DNA from: Chromatiales bacterium
GTDB taxonomy: Bacteria; Pseudomonadota; Gammaproteobacteria; Chromatiales; Chromatiaceae
Length of the DNA stretch: 7,923 nt
Reading direction: 5' to 3'
Assembly (NCBI GenBank): GCA_022360595.1
Contig: JAKSCN010000025.1
Coordinates: 1-7,923, forward strand
The first letter of the stretch is position 1; every line of letters starts with the position of its first letter. The notes below the pieces were generated by a model. That model worked only from the letters and a program-made list of their open reading frames with translations, was not told where the DNA came from and ran no database searches. Position numbers and translations under genes: made by a program. Below are positions 1 to 5,852 of this stretch, one piece after another.

Positions 1-151
1 ATCCGGATCCGGGGGGCCCCATGATACCGATCTGCCGACCCCTCGCGGGCAGGGGAAAGAGGCCCCCTTCGGGCGGGGCAGCCGGTCCCACGGCGATATT
101 GCGATCCCGGCGGGCGAGCGCCTTGTTTATGAAATCCCTAAGTATTGGTAC

Positions 152-178
152 TTAATATAATTAAGCGTATTTTGTCAA
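152..178 (-). promoter_or_regulatory. candidate leftward sigma70 promoter with overlapping palindrome
   Basis: On the minus strand a perfect TTGACA (178-173) is followed after 15 bases by TATTAA (157-152), a 4 of 6 match to the -10 consensus. A 15-base palindrome, CTTAATATAATTAAG at 151-165 (6-base arms around ATA), overlaps the -10 and could be an operator. Transcription would run toward position 1, so the target gene would lie beyond the window. The spacing is 2 bases shorter than ideal, and AT-rich islands give chance matches. The plus strand also shows TATAAT at 156-161 but with no matching -35. Confidence 0.3.
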
Positions 179-251
179 ATCATCCCACGGGGAGCTGCAG
201 CGGTCCCGGCATGGGGCGTGCGCTGCCGGGCCGCGCCGGCGGGAAACGCCG

Positions 252-294
252 CCCCCCTGCCGTCGGATTGCCCCTTCAGGGGGGGGCAGGGGGG
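252..294. repeat. GC-rich inverted repeat downstream of the fdhE terminator
   Basis: Arms 252-261 (CCCCCCTGCC) and 285-294 (GGCAGGGGGG) are exact reverse complements of 10 bases. A smaller hairpin, CCCC-TTCA-GGGG, is nested at 271-282. No T-run follows on either strand, so it is not a typical intrinsic terminator. It could be a backup structure or a 3'-end stabiliser for the leftward transcript, or simply a chance product of homopolymeric GC sequence. Confidence 0.4.
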
Positions 295-297
295 ACC

Positions 298-337
298 AAA
301 AAACGGGCAGGCCGGCTGAGTGCCGGCGCTGCCCGTT
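298..337 (-). terminator. intrinsic terminator of the fdhE reading frame
   Basis: On the minus strand the sequence just after the stop at 365 forms a strong stem. Arms 329-337 and 302-310 (AACGGGCAG complement) stack on a second pair, GCCGGC at 322-327 with GCCGGC at 311-316. The loop is 5 bases and there is one bulged base (328). The stem runs directly into a six-T run on the minus strand (303-298). A stem of about 15 pairs plus the T-run, 27 bases past the stop codon, is a textbook Rho-independent terminator. It shows that the FdhE half keeps its native 3' end. Confidence 0.85.
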
Positions 338-364
338 CGGGTAGAGAGACGGTGCCAGTGGCGC

Positions 365-814
365 TTATTGGAGGTGTCCTTCGGCGGCACCGCTCGTGTA
401 GCCGTTTTCGGTGGCCTTCATGTCCAGGTGAAGGGTGGCGACCAGCTCCATGGGGGGATAGATCTTCCGCGGGAGGTCGCGGGTGTCGACGGTCTTGATG
501 TACTTTTTGCACTGGTCGCAGATGTCCACGCGGAACTCCTTTTCGGTCTCCGCGTAGAAATAGCCGAGGGTCTTGCTCTCCCGGTTGTTGCAGTGGGGGC
601 AGAAGCGCCGGTTCACCTCCCAGGTGTGGGTGCAGCGGGCGCAGTTGAAGGAGCGCTTGCCGGCCTCGCCGCCGAGGATGGCCAGGGCGGGGGCGCCGCC
701 GCAGACGGGGCAGTATCCCTCGTCATGACCCGCCGTCTCCGGGAGGTAGGCGGAGAGCTGCTCCGCGCAGAGGGCCAGGGAGGGCTTGACGGCGTTGTAG
801 AGGAAGAAGGAGAG
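365..814 (-). pseudogene. fdhE: fdhE 3' fragment: formate dehydrogenase accessory protein, C-terminal half
   Basis: FdhE is a cytoplasmic iron-binding factor that helps activate molybdenum- or tungsten-containing formate dehydrogenases. It is known for paired CxxC motifs. Four pairs are visible: CPVC (residues 224-227 of the fused frame), CARC (247-250), CPHC (261-264) and CDQC (288-291). They are followed by KKYIKTVDTR and the ATLHLDMKATENGY end typical of the family. The helix before the first CxxC (FFLYNAVKPSLALCAEQL) also fits the family, so the fragment begins close to the junction. The codons are strongly GC-biased, unlike the sdh genes. The wording of the C-terminal half suggests a deltaproteobacterial (Desulfuromonas/Geobacter-like) source, but that rests on memory of the family and was not searched. 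Confidence 0.85.
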
Positions 815-1381
815 CTGTCCGGTCTCCATCTCCAGAACCAGCGCACCAAGGATGGCACCCTCTTCGTCACTAATCAGATCGATGGCGAAGTATTCATCGA
901 AGAAGTGGGTACGGGCGCGGATGTTCTGCTGATAGAGCGTATGGAGAATAGCGTGACCGGTACGGTCGGCCGCCGCGCAGGTACGCGCCGCCTGAGCACC
1001 ACCGAAGTTCTGGCTCTGTCCACCAAAGGCGCGCTGATAGATGCGGCCATTATCCAGGCGGGAGAAAGGCACGCCGTTGTGTTCCAGTTCATAAACGGTG
1101 GGAATCGCTTCCCGACACATGAACTCGATCGCGTCTTGGTCACCCAGGTAGTCAGATCCTTTAACAGTATCGAACATGTGCCAATGCCAGTTATCCGGCA
1201 ATACATTGGCAAGTGCGGCATTCACCCCACCCTGTGCGGCCACAGTGTGCGAGCGAGTCGGGAAAACTTTGGAGACTACTGCAACGCGCAGATTGGCGTT
1301 GGCTAGTTGCAGTGCGGCATTGAGACCGGCACCGCCAGCGCCGATAATCAGCGCATCAAAATGTCGTCTGGCTAGTGTCAT
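365..1381 (-). CDS. chimeric reading frame: SdhA N-terminus joined to FdhE C-terminus
   Basis: This is one uninterrupted 338-codon frame made of two unrelated proteins. Residues 1-189 are the FAD-domain start of succinate dehydrogenase flavoprotein subunit. Residues about 190-338 are the zinc-ribbon-like end of FdhE, an accessory protein needed for active formate dehydrogenase. The change falls near bases 812-820 and coincides with a jump in G+C. SdhA normally has about 590 residues; here the substrate-binding and catalytic part is gone, and no sdhB follows. FdhE normally has about 300 residues; its first half is gone. The start ATG at 1381 lies 27 bases after the sdhD stop, with an AGAGAA-type ribosome site. 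No known protein family combines these parts, and the product could not work as a dehydrogenase. I read it as an artificial or accidental join. The frame itself is certain, its biological reality is not. Confidence 0.85.
   Translation of the reverse strand: MTLARRHFDALIIGAGGAGLNAALQLANANLRVAVVSKVFPTRSHTVAAQGGVNAALANVLPDNWHWHMFDTVKGSDYLGDQDAIEFMCREAIPTVYELEHNGVPFSRLDNGRIYQRAFGGQSQNFGGAQAARTCAAADRTGHAILHTLYQQNIRARTHFFDEYFAIDLISDEEGAILGALVLEMETGQLSFFLYNAVKPSLALCAEQLSAYLPETAGHDEGYCPVCGGAPALAILGGEAGKRSFNCARCTHTWEVNRRFCPHCNNRESKTLGYFYAETEKEFRVDICDQCKKYIKTVDTRDLPRKIYPPMELVATLHLDMKATENGYTSGAAEGHLQ
815..1381 (-). pseudogene. sdhA: sdhA 5' fragment: succinate dehydrogenase flavoprotein subunit, N-terminal third
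   Basis: SdhA carries covalent FAD and oxidises succinate to fumarate in complex II on the inner face of the membrane. Visible are the FAD dinucleotide-binding GAGGAG motif (residues 14-19) and the FPTRSHTVAAQGG segment, whose His45 is the covalent FAD attachment site in this family. Also visible are NWHWHMFDTVKGSDYLGDQD (64-83) and the GGQSQNFGGAQAART stretch (120-133). Similarity to the family stops at about METGQ (185-189). The catalytic histidines and arginine, the capping domain and the C-terminal domain are all absent. The gene follows sdhC and sdhD in the usual order, so this is the true sdh operon, cut by the join. Confidence 0.9.
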
Positions 1382-1408
1382 GATTGTCTGTTCTCTTTAT
1401 ATCTGGTC

Positions 1409-1753
1409 TCAGGATGGCATAGCCGCCAGGAAAATCACCTTGGCCGCCCAGAGTCCGCATCCCACGAATCCCAAACCGAACACGGTCAGCAGGGTCACAC
1501 GCGCCATAATAGGTTTGACGTAGTCAATCAATACGTCGCGAATGCCGACCCAGGCGTGGATCAACAGCAATGCGAAAAACAGTGACAGAGCAAAACCTGC
1601 GACAGGACTGCCTACCCAAGCTTTCCACTCAGCAACGCTCTCGGGTGGGCTGAAGCTGAAAAAACCGATCATATATATAATGTAGAGTCCCAGATAGGCA
1701 GCACTAATGCGCTGCAGTACCCAGGCGCGAAGTCCGGATGCTTGTCTACTCAT
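1409..1753 (-). CDS. sdhD: succinate dehydrogenase membrane anchor subunit SdhD
   Basis: SdhD is the small hydrophobic subunit that, with SdhC, holds complex II in the inner membrane and forms the quinone site. The 114-residue length matches the family (115 in E. coli). Three membrane spans are visible at about 15-33, 51-72 and 85-110. The opening SGLRAWVLQRISA and the segment LLIHAWVGIRDVLIDYVKP are family signatures. Asp77-Tyr78 correspond to the Asp-Tyr pair that lines the ubiquinone site, and His66 corresponds to His71 in E. coli SdhD. The start ATG overlaps the sdhC stop by 4 bases (ATGA at 1753-1750), so the two are translationally coupled. sdhA begins 27 bases downstream. Confidence 0.95.
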   Translation of the reverse strand: MSRQASGLRAWVLQRISAAYLGLYIIYMIGFFSFSPPESVAEWKAWVGSPVAGFALSLFFALLLIHAWVGIRDVLIDYVKPIMARVTLLTVFGLGFVGCGLWAAKVIFLAAMPS

Positions 1754-2124
1754 AACAAAATCTCAACGATCAATGCCAGAACTGGCGCTGCAACCATCAC
1801 AGCCGTGGCCGACTGTCTGCCCCCTTCCTTATCGACAAAGATGTCAAAATCGATCAGGAGATAACGGATACCGGCAAGCAGGTGATGTATCAGCGCCCAG
1901 AGCACCACAAACATCACCAATTTGGCAAACCACCCGCTGAACACGGCCTTTGCGGCGGCAAAGCCTTCGGGCCCACTAAGCGAGAGGTCCAACAGATAAA
2001 CAAGAAAAGGTATGGCCAATACCATCAGAATGCCGCTGGCCCGATGCCCCACCGACATAATTGCCGGAATCGGGAAGCGAATCTGCATCAAATCTAAAAA
2101 AACAGGCCGGTCGTTCGTCATCAT
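1750..2124 (-). CDS. sdhC: succinate dehydrogenase cytochrome b556 subunit SdhC
   Basis: SdhC is the other membrane anchor of complex II. It carries one axial ligand of haem b and part of the quinone site. At 124 residues it is close to the usual 125-130. The N-terminal RPVFLDLMQIRFPIPAIMSV then GHRASG (residues 26-31) is the family signature, and Ser30 and Arg28 lie in the quinone-site region. LIHHLLAGIRYLLIDF (78-93) contains His81, which aligns with the E. coli haem ligand His84. Spans are at about 31-50, 65-90 and 105-123. Two ATGs sit in tandem (2124 and 2121). A GGA 9 bases upstream slightly favours the first. It is the first gene of the sdh cluster, and promoter-like elements lie in the 167 bases before it. 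Confidence 0.95.
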   Translation of the reverse strand: MMTNDRPVFLDLMQIRFPIPAIMSVGHRASGILMVLAIPFLVYLLDLSLSGPEGFAAAKAVFSGWFAKLVMFVVLWALIHHLLAGIRYLLIDFDIFVDKEGGRQSATAVMVAAPVLALIVEILL

Positions 2125-2185
2125 ATCAATTAATCCGGTTTATTCAGCCTTGTAGGTGGGTGTAGCTCTATGACGATCGTATTAA

Positions 2186-2211
2186 TGTCAAGAGCAAACG
2201 AATTAATTATA
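2186..2211 (-). promoter_or_regulatory. candidate sdh operon promoter elements
   Basis: The 167-base AT-rich gap between darP and sdhC carries two strong single elements on the minus strand: a perfect TATAAT (2211-2206) and a perfect TTGACA (2191-2186). Each has only a weak partner. TTGACA is followed after 15 bases by TAGAGC (3 of 6), and TATAAT has no good -35 at 16-18 bases. The sdh operon very likely starts in this gap, but which element is used cannot be decided from sequence. No clear Fnr or ArcA site was recognised. Confidence 0.4.
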
Positions 2212-2291
2212 GCGATTTATCAACGTAAAGAAAGGCTATTTTTATGAAGACATCAAATTTACTTAACCCAAATCAATTTGTAAATTTATTT

Positions 2292-2810
2292 TCAAAGTGA
2301 AGATATTTCTTTGATGTATTTATATATTTTTCTTTGAGCCACTGGTGGCTTTCCTTGCAACTGCTCTTTTTGTGCAGTGCGTATCAACTGGCGAAGCTGC
2401 TGGCGATCTGCATTAGGATACTCATCCAATAACTCATTCAGTGCGCTATCCCCCTCCTCTACCAGACGGTCACGCCACCTTTCCAAACGATGAAAATGCT
2501 GCACATCCTGCAGATGCTCATTGTCCATACGCTCAAACAACTGTTGAACCTGCTCAGTATCTTCATCGCGCAGTAATTTGGCGATACGGCGTACATGGCG
2601 ACGCCTGGCATTCTGGCTCTTGATGCGGGTCGACTCCTCCAATGCAGCCATCATGGTGCTGGTAAAGTTAAATTTCTCCCAGGTCGCCGCTTTCAACGAC
2701 ATCAACCGCTCACCCAACTCTTGCAAGGCGTGCATCTCACGCTTCAGTTCACTCTTACTGACAAACTCTTCTTCACCATCTTCAAGATAGTGTTCATCTT
2801 GTTCGTGCAT
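2292..2810 (-). CDS. darP: ribosome-associated protein DarP/YjgA (DUF615)
   Basis: This is a small, highly charged, helical protein of the YjgA family, now called DarP. In E. coli it binds late 50S precursors and helps peptidyl-transferase-centre maturation. The 172-residue length is near the E. coli protein (183). Family features are an acidic N-terminus, the block FVSKSELKREMHALQELGERL (about 16-36), IKSQNARRRHVRRIAKLLRD (about 63-82), HFHRLERWRDRLVEEGD (about 105-121), and a basic C-terminal QRKIYKYIKE. No membrane segment is present. The gene lies 42 bases after recJ on the same strand and is probably cotranscribed with it. The ribosome site is weak (GAGTG about 8 bases before ATG). No good intrinsic terminator separates it from sdhC. 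Confidence 0.93.
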   Translation of the reverse strand: MHEQDEHYLEDGEEEFVSKSELKREMHALQELGERLMSLKAATWEKFNFTSTMMAALEESTRIKSQNARRRHVRRIAKLLRDEDTEQVQQLFERMDNEHLQDVQHFHRLERWRDRLVEEGDSALNELLDEYPNADRQQLRQLIRTAQKEQLQGKPPVAQRKIYKYIKEISSL

Positions 2811-2852
2811 CTATCACTCAACTCAAATATTCAAAGAGGGGCTAGGGCCAGG

Positions 2853-4601
2853 TTACCCCCAGTCAACCACCTCAAAATGCTCAATAATCAACTGCACCTT
2901 GCTGAATCCACGGTACTCGTTGATATCCAGACGATAGGCGGCATGGATTGTACGGGCTGCACGCTCCTCCTGCAGTGCCGCCACCTGATTAAATGCTATC
3001 GCATCAATCTGATCGGTGGAATCTTGCGGGGTCAAAATCATTTTGGCATGGCTTTGCCCCACTTCACGCCAATTGACCAACCGAAACCCCCCATCGAATA
3101 ACGGCTCCGGAAAATGCTGGCCCCAGGGTGACACACTTTTAATCAACCGGGCCAGTTCATAGCTGATATCCTCGGAGGTCAACTCCCCATCTGATTGGAT
3201 CACCTGCTCCAGCCCCTGCCCTTGCAACTGCTGCTCCACCTCCTTGTCGAACAGTTGGGCGAACCTCTCCAGGTCCGCACCATTCAACGTTAATCCGGCA
3301 GCCATGGCATGACCACCAAATTTGCTCAACATCTGCGGCTCCTTTTTGGCAATGGCATCCAGGGTGTCGCGAATATGCAGCCCGGGTATTGAGCGGGCGG
3401 AGCCTTTGATCTCGCCATTATCTGCAGGAGCAAACGCGATAACCGGTCGGTGGTGACGCTCACGGATACGAGCAGCCAGAATGCCTATCACGCCCTGATG
3501 CCACTCCTCCCGAAAGACACAAAGCCCGAATGGCAACGCACTGCTGTCGATAGCCAGTGACTCCAGATCAGCCAATGCTTGCTCCTTCATTGACTGTTCG
3601 ATCTCACGCCGTTCCATGTTGAGGGCATTGAGCTGTTCTGCCAGCTCCATTGCCGTTTGTGGATTGTCGGTCAGCGGACATTCGATACCTACCGACATAT
3701 CATCCAGTCGACCCGCCGCATTCAGGCGAGGGCCTACCCGGAAGCCGAGATCCGAGGTGGTCACCGCTTCACAGGATTTCCCCGCCACTTTCAGCAGCGC
3801 CTTTATCCCCTCACAACAACGCCCGGCATTGATGCGGCGAATTCCTTGGTGCACCAGAATACGGTTGTTGTGATCGAGGGGCACCACATCGGCCACCGTA
3901 CCCAAAGCAATCAGATCAAGCAGCGCCGCCATATTGGGTTCAGCAAGCTTCTGACTGCCAAACCAGTTCTGTTCACGCAGTCGTGCCCGCAGGGCCAGCA
4001 TCACGTAAAAGATAACCCCCACACCGGCCAGATTTTTACTGGGAAACTGATCACCTGGGGAATTCGGATTCACAATGGCATCAGCTGCCGGCAGACGCTC
4101 TCCCGGCAGATGATGATCGGTAATCAGCACATCGACATCTGCCGATTTAGCCGCGGCCACCCCGTCAATGCTGGCAATACCATTATCGACGGTAATGATC
4201 AGATCGGGTTGCCGCTGCAGCGCTTCTGCAACGATCTCAGGCGTCAAACCATAACCGTATTCGAAACGGTTAGGCACGATATAGTCGACCTGCTTCGCCC
4301 CGAACATGCGCAGTGCACGTATCGCCAGGGTACAACTGGTAGCACCATCAGCATCAAAGTCCGCAACAATCAGAATCCGTTTGTTGGCGGTAATAGCCCG
4401 CGCCAGCAGCGTTGCAGCCTGATCGATCTGTAATAGCTGATTTGGCGCTAAGAGCTTATCCAGCTCATAGCAGAGCTCATTATCGGAGTAGAGATTACGA
4501 CTGGCAAAAATGCGCTGCAACACCGGATGCAGCCCGGGAAATCGCTGGGCGGCATCATCCGGCGCCGAGTGGCGGACAATCTTACGCGGAGCAGCCTCCA
4601 C
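2853..4601 (-). CDS. recJ: single-stranded-DNA 5'-3' exonuclease RecJ
   Basis: RecJ degrades single-stranded DNA 5' to 3' in RecF-pathway recombination, mismatch repair and base-excision repair. The 582 residues match the family (577 in E. coli). DHH-domain motifs for the two metal ions are present: DFDADG with Asp81, Asp83 and Asp85; VDNG with Asp139; DHH at 162-164; and GTVADVVPL with Asp238. The linking RLNAAGR motif is at 292-298. The DHHA1 domain shows HQGVIGI (368-374), KGSARS (399-404) and the GGHAMAAG signature (429-436), and a C-terminal OB-like region follows. The start codon is GTG at 4601: an in-frame stop lies 4 codons upstream and AGGA sits 6 bases before it, inside the end of the GST gene. 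The start is 2 bases past the GST stop, so coupling is likely. Confidence 0.96.
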   Translation of the reverse strand: MEAAPRKIVRHSAPDDAAQRFPGLHPVLQRIFASRNLYSDNELCYELDKLLAPNQLLQIDQAATLLARAITANKRILIVADFDADGATSCTLAIRALRMFGAKQVDYIVPNRFEYGYGLTPEIVAEALQRQPDLIITVDNGIASIDGVAAAKSADVDVLITDHHLPGERLPAADAIVNPNSPGDQFPSKNLAGVGVIFYVMLALRARLREQNWFGSQKLAEPNMAALLDLIALGTVADVVPLDHNNRILVHQGIRRINAGRCCEGIKALLKVAGKSCEAVTTSDLGFRVGPRLNAAGRLDDMSVGIECPLTDNPQTAMELAEQLNALNMERREIEQSMKEQALADLESLAIDSSALPFGLCVFREEWHQGVIGILAARIRERHHRPVIAFAPADNGEIKGSARSIPGLHIRDTLDAIAKKEPQMLSKFGGHAMAAGLTLNGADLERFAQLFDKEVEQQLQGQGLEQVIQSDGELTSEDISYELARLIKSVSPWGQHFPEPLFDGGFRLVNWREVGQSHAKMILTPQDSTDQIDAIAFNQVAALQEERAARTIHAAYRLDINEYRGFSKVQLIIEHFEVVDWG

Positions 4602-4603
4602 GA

Positions 4604-5257
4604 TCAGTCCTGATTAAAGATATAGGACTCCTTCCCGGCAAAGAAGCCGGTGAAGCGCTCGGTAAAGTCCTCCGGCACCGATTCCTGCACCGACTGGCGA
4701 GCCAATAGATGCTCGCTCCACTCAGCCAGCTTGCTCGGCATAATCTCTGCCAGATCTTCCTGACGCTCAGTCAAGAGCTGAAAACGCATGAAAAATGGTG
4801 CGTAGGCGGCATCAATCAAAGCAAATTGATCACCGGAAAAATAGGGGCCACTATTGAACTCATTGGCCAGACGGGCCAAAGAGCCACCCATCCCCGCCTT
4901 CTGAACCTGGTACTCATCCCCATCCCGAGCCGTGATCAGCTTGTACTGTTCAAACAGCAGATTGGAGCCATACTCAACCCAGCCCCGGTGTTTGGCACGG
5001 GTCAACGGATTATCGGACTGCAGCATCGGCGGAAGCGACTCATCCAGAAATTCACTAATAATGGCCGATTCGAACAGCACTTCACCATCCACCTTAAGCA
5101 GCGGCACCTTGCCAAACGGGGAGATATCGTTGAACCAGTCAGGTGGATTATCCAAATCGATGTAGGTGACCTGATAGAGCGCTTTTTTCTCGTTCAGCAC
5201 AATCGCGGCGCGCTGCACAAAAGGACAAATGGCAAAACTGACCAGTTCTAGATTCAT
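4604..5257 (-). CDS. glutathione S-transferase family protein
   Basis: This 217-residue soluble protein has the two-domain GST fold. The thioredoxin-like N-domain (about 1-75) has CPF at 11-13 in the position of the catalytic residue, as in omega-like and glutaredoxin-like GSTs. It also has Val51-Pro52 with the cis-proline and Glu63-Ser64, which bind the glutathione backbone. The helical C-domain (about 85-200) contains FALIDAAYAPFF (145-156), whose Asp149 is the N-capping residue of the family. A Cys-type active site favours thiol transfer, dehydroascorbate-type reduction or deglutathionylation over classical conjugation; the substrate is unknown. A good AGGAGT ribosome site lies 5 bases before the ATG. 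It is downstream of a MAPEG gene (105-base gap) and directly upstream of recJ. SspA-like stress proteins share the fold, but the Cys-Pro motif argues for an enzyme. Confidence 0.88.
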   Translation of the reverse strand: MNLELVSFAICPFVQRAAIVLNEKKALYQVTYIDLDNPPDWFNDISPFGKVPLLKVDGEVLFESAIISEFLDESLPPMLQSDNPLTRAKHRGWVEYGSNLLFEQYKLITARDGDEYQVQKAGMGGSLARLANEFNSGPYFSGDQFALIDAAYAPFFMRFQLLTERQEDLAEIMPSKLAEWSEHLLARQSVQESVPEDFTERFTGFFAGKESYIFNQD

Positions 5258-5293
5258 AGCCGACTCCTACTCCCAAAGCGGGTAAATGTGAAG

Positions 5294-5322
5294 ATAGTAG
5301 CAACTCTGGCGCTTATCCCCAA
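5294..5322 (-). promoter_or_regulatory. weak candidate promoter before the GST gene
   Basis: In the 105-base gap between the MAPEG stop and the GST start, the minus strand has TTGGGG (5322-5317), 17 bases, then TACTAT (5299-5294). That is a 3 of 6 and a 4 of 6 match at ideal spacing. It would allow GST-recJ-darP to be transcribed independently of MAPEG. No terminator was found in the gap, so read-through from MAPEG is equally possible. Confidence 0.28.
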
Positions 5323-5362
5323 TCTCAATGTCTCCTATGGGAGTCAGTCCGATGAATAAAGT

Positions 5363-5785
5363 TCAAGCCAGCACAAGCTGCAGCAGCAGCCGTCCCCACA
5401 TGATATAGAGCACCAAGGAACTGGCGAGAAAGAGCCGTCTGCGCTGTCGCAAGTCATTACGGCCAAGATGAACAACGGCGTGGACAGCACGCAACAGGAG
5501 ATAACACCAGGCCAGTAACGTATAAACCAGATCAACCTGTTCAAACAGCACCACAAAGAGCGCCACCAGGTAGAACAGCAGCGGCATCTCAAAGAGGTTG
5601 TCGTAATGCTGAGTTGCCTTGATCAGATAATCCGGCAGCTTAGCGCCGCGGTTGTAAGAGAAATAGCCTGGATTCAGACCATCCTTATAGACCGCTCGCA
5701 TGCGTAGCTGCAGTAACCTGACGCCCACCACCAGGGTTAAAAAGGCCATGCCGGCCACTGGAAAAAAGATTGCACTGTTCTGCAT
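5363..5785 (-). CDS. MAPEG-family membrane protein
   Basis: MAPEG proteins are small four-helix membrane proteins that usually form trimers; many conjugate or reduce substrates with glutathione. This one has 140 residues, the usual size. Hydrophobic spans lie at about 5-28, 68-82, 86-106 and 118-138. The family pattern is visible as NLFEMPLLFY (Asn63, Glu66) after span 1, and RAVHAVVHLGRND (99-111) at the end of span 3. I place the start at ATG 5785. An in-frame GTG lies two codons upstream, but the AAGGAG ribosome site is only 2 bases from that GTG and an ideal 8 bases from the ATG. It is transcribed divergently from a TetR-family gene and followed by a GST gene, which suggests a glutathione-linked role. 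The actual substrate is unknown; eicosanoid chemistry is not implied in bacteria. Confidence 0.88.
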   Translation of the reverse strand: MQNSAIFFPVAGMAFLTLVVGVRLLQLRMRAVYKDGLNPGYFSYNRGAKLPDYLIKATQHYDNLFEMPLLFYLVALFVVLFEQVDLVYTLLAWCYLLLRAVHAVVHLGRNDLRQRRRLFLASSLVLYIMWGRLLLQLVLA

Positions 5786-5793
5786 ATCCACCT

Positions 5794-5799
5794 CTCCTT
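5794..5799 (-). promoter_or_regulatory. ribosome binding site deciding the MAPEG start
   Basis: The minus strand reads AAGGAG here. It lies 8 bases before the ATG at 5785 and only 2 bases before the in-frame GTG at 5791. This supports the ATG as the true start and gives a 140-residue protein. Confidence 0.75.
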
Positions 5800-5802
5800 T
5801 TG

Positions 5803-5817
5803 ATGTCGGTTGGACAT
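5803..5817. promoter_or_regulatory. candidate TetR operator 1 (MAPEG side)
   Basis: This is a perfect inverted repeat, ATGTC-GGTTG-GACAT, in the divergent region between the MAPEG and TetR genes. It overlaps the predicted MAPEG -10 (5821-5816) and the expected start of transcription, where a bound repressor would block the polymerase. It shares the ATGT/ACAT half-site with the second repeat at 5831-5852. That the neighbouring TetR protein binds it is inference from position and symmetry. Confidence 0.5.
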
Positions 5818-5838
5818 GCTAACGGGAGTTAATATATG
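5810..5838 (+). promoter_or_regulatory. candidate tetR promoter
   Basis: On the plus strand TTGGAC (5810-5815) is followed after 17 bases by TATATG (5833-5838), matching the consensus at 3 of 6 and 4 of 6. Both candidate operators overlap it, which would give autoregulation, as is common for divergent TetR genes. Confidence 0.35.
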
Positions 5839-5843
5839 TTCAA
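5816..5843 (-). promoter_or_regulatory. candidate MAPEG promoter
   Basis: On the minus strand TTGAAC (5843-5838) and TAGCAT (5821-5816) each match the sigma70 consensus at 4 of 6, with 16 bases between them. Operator 1 covers the -10 and operator 2 covers the -35, so a repressor at either site would interfere. Confidence 0.42.
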
Positions 5844-5852
5844 CATCATATT
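5831..5852. promoter_or_regulatory. candidate TetR operator 2 (tetR side)
   Basis: This is a near-perfect 22-base inverted repeat: AATAT ATGTT C AACAT C ATATT. The core ATGTT-C-AACAT is exact, and the outer AATAT/ATATT arms also pair, with one extra base (C5847) on the right side. It overlaps the tetR -10 and the MAPEG -35 elements. The half-sites resemble those of the repeat at 5803-5817, as expected if one dimeric regulator binds both. Confidence 0.5.

Larger units (their letters stand above)
1..364. other. GC-rich non-coding left end with AT-rich island
   Basis: No convincing gene lies in these 364 bases. The stretch is very G+C rich except for an AT-rich island at about 123-180. In order it holds a palindrome-rich extreme end, the AT island with a leftward promoter-like signal, a GC hairpin near 252-294, and the terminator of the FdhE reading frame at 298-337. 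Open frames here, such as those starting at 21 and 145 on plus, encode low-complexity Gly/Pro/Arg-rich peptides typical of GC-rich non-coding DNA. By composition the stretch belongs with the FdhE half of the chimeric frame and not with the sdh operon. I looked for tRNA-Sec and common riboswitch signatures and recognised none. Confidence 0.6.

Noticed and set aside
1..22. Minus-strand ATG at 22 followed by a GPPGSG-like peptide, resembling the start of a P-loop
   Set aside because: Only seven codons are visible, the sequence is a GC palindrome-rich contig edge, and there is no ribosome site. P-loops are rarely at residue 2.
145..498. Plus-strand frame of 117 codons in the GC-rich left end
   Set aside because: The product is Gly/Arg/Pro-rich low-complexity sequence, runs through the terminator hairpin and overlaps the FdhE fragment in antisense.
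320..1306. Long plus-strand open frame of 328 codons across the SdhA/FdhE junction
   Set aside because: It is the antisense shadow of the chimeric frame, and the translation shows no recognisable family. Its openness follows from GC-rich codon bias and the SdhA codons on the other strand.
2255..2287. Inverted repeat AAATTTAC/GTAAATTT after the darP stop as a terminator
   Set aside because: The arms are nearly all A-T, the loop is 17 bases, and no T-run follows on the darP strand.
3657..4433. Plus-strand frame of 258 codons inside recJ
   Set aside because: It is antisense to the well-supported recJ gene, has no recognisable protein features and no ribosome site.
4709..5251. Plus-strand frame of 180 codons opposite the GST gene
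   Set aside because: It is a shadow of the GST coding sequence on the other strand and matches no family.
5269..5344. Seven-base inverted repeat ACTCCCA/TGGGAGT flanking the MAPEG-GST gap
   Set aside because: The arms are short and 62 bases apart, with no T-run or operator symmetry; it is probably chance.
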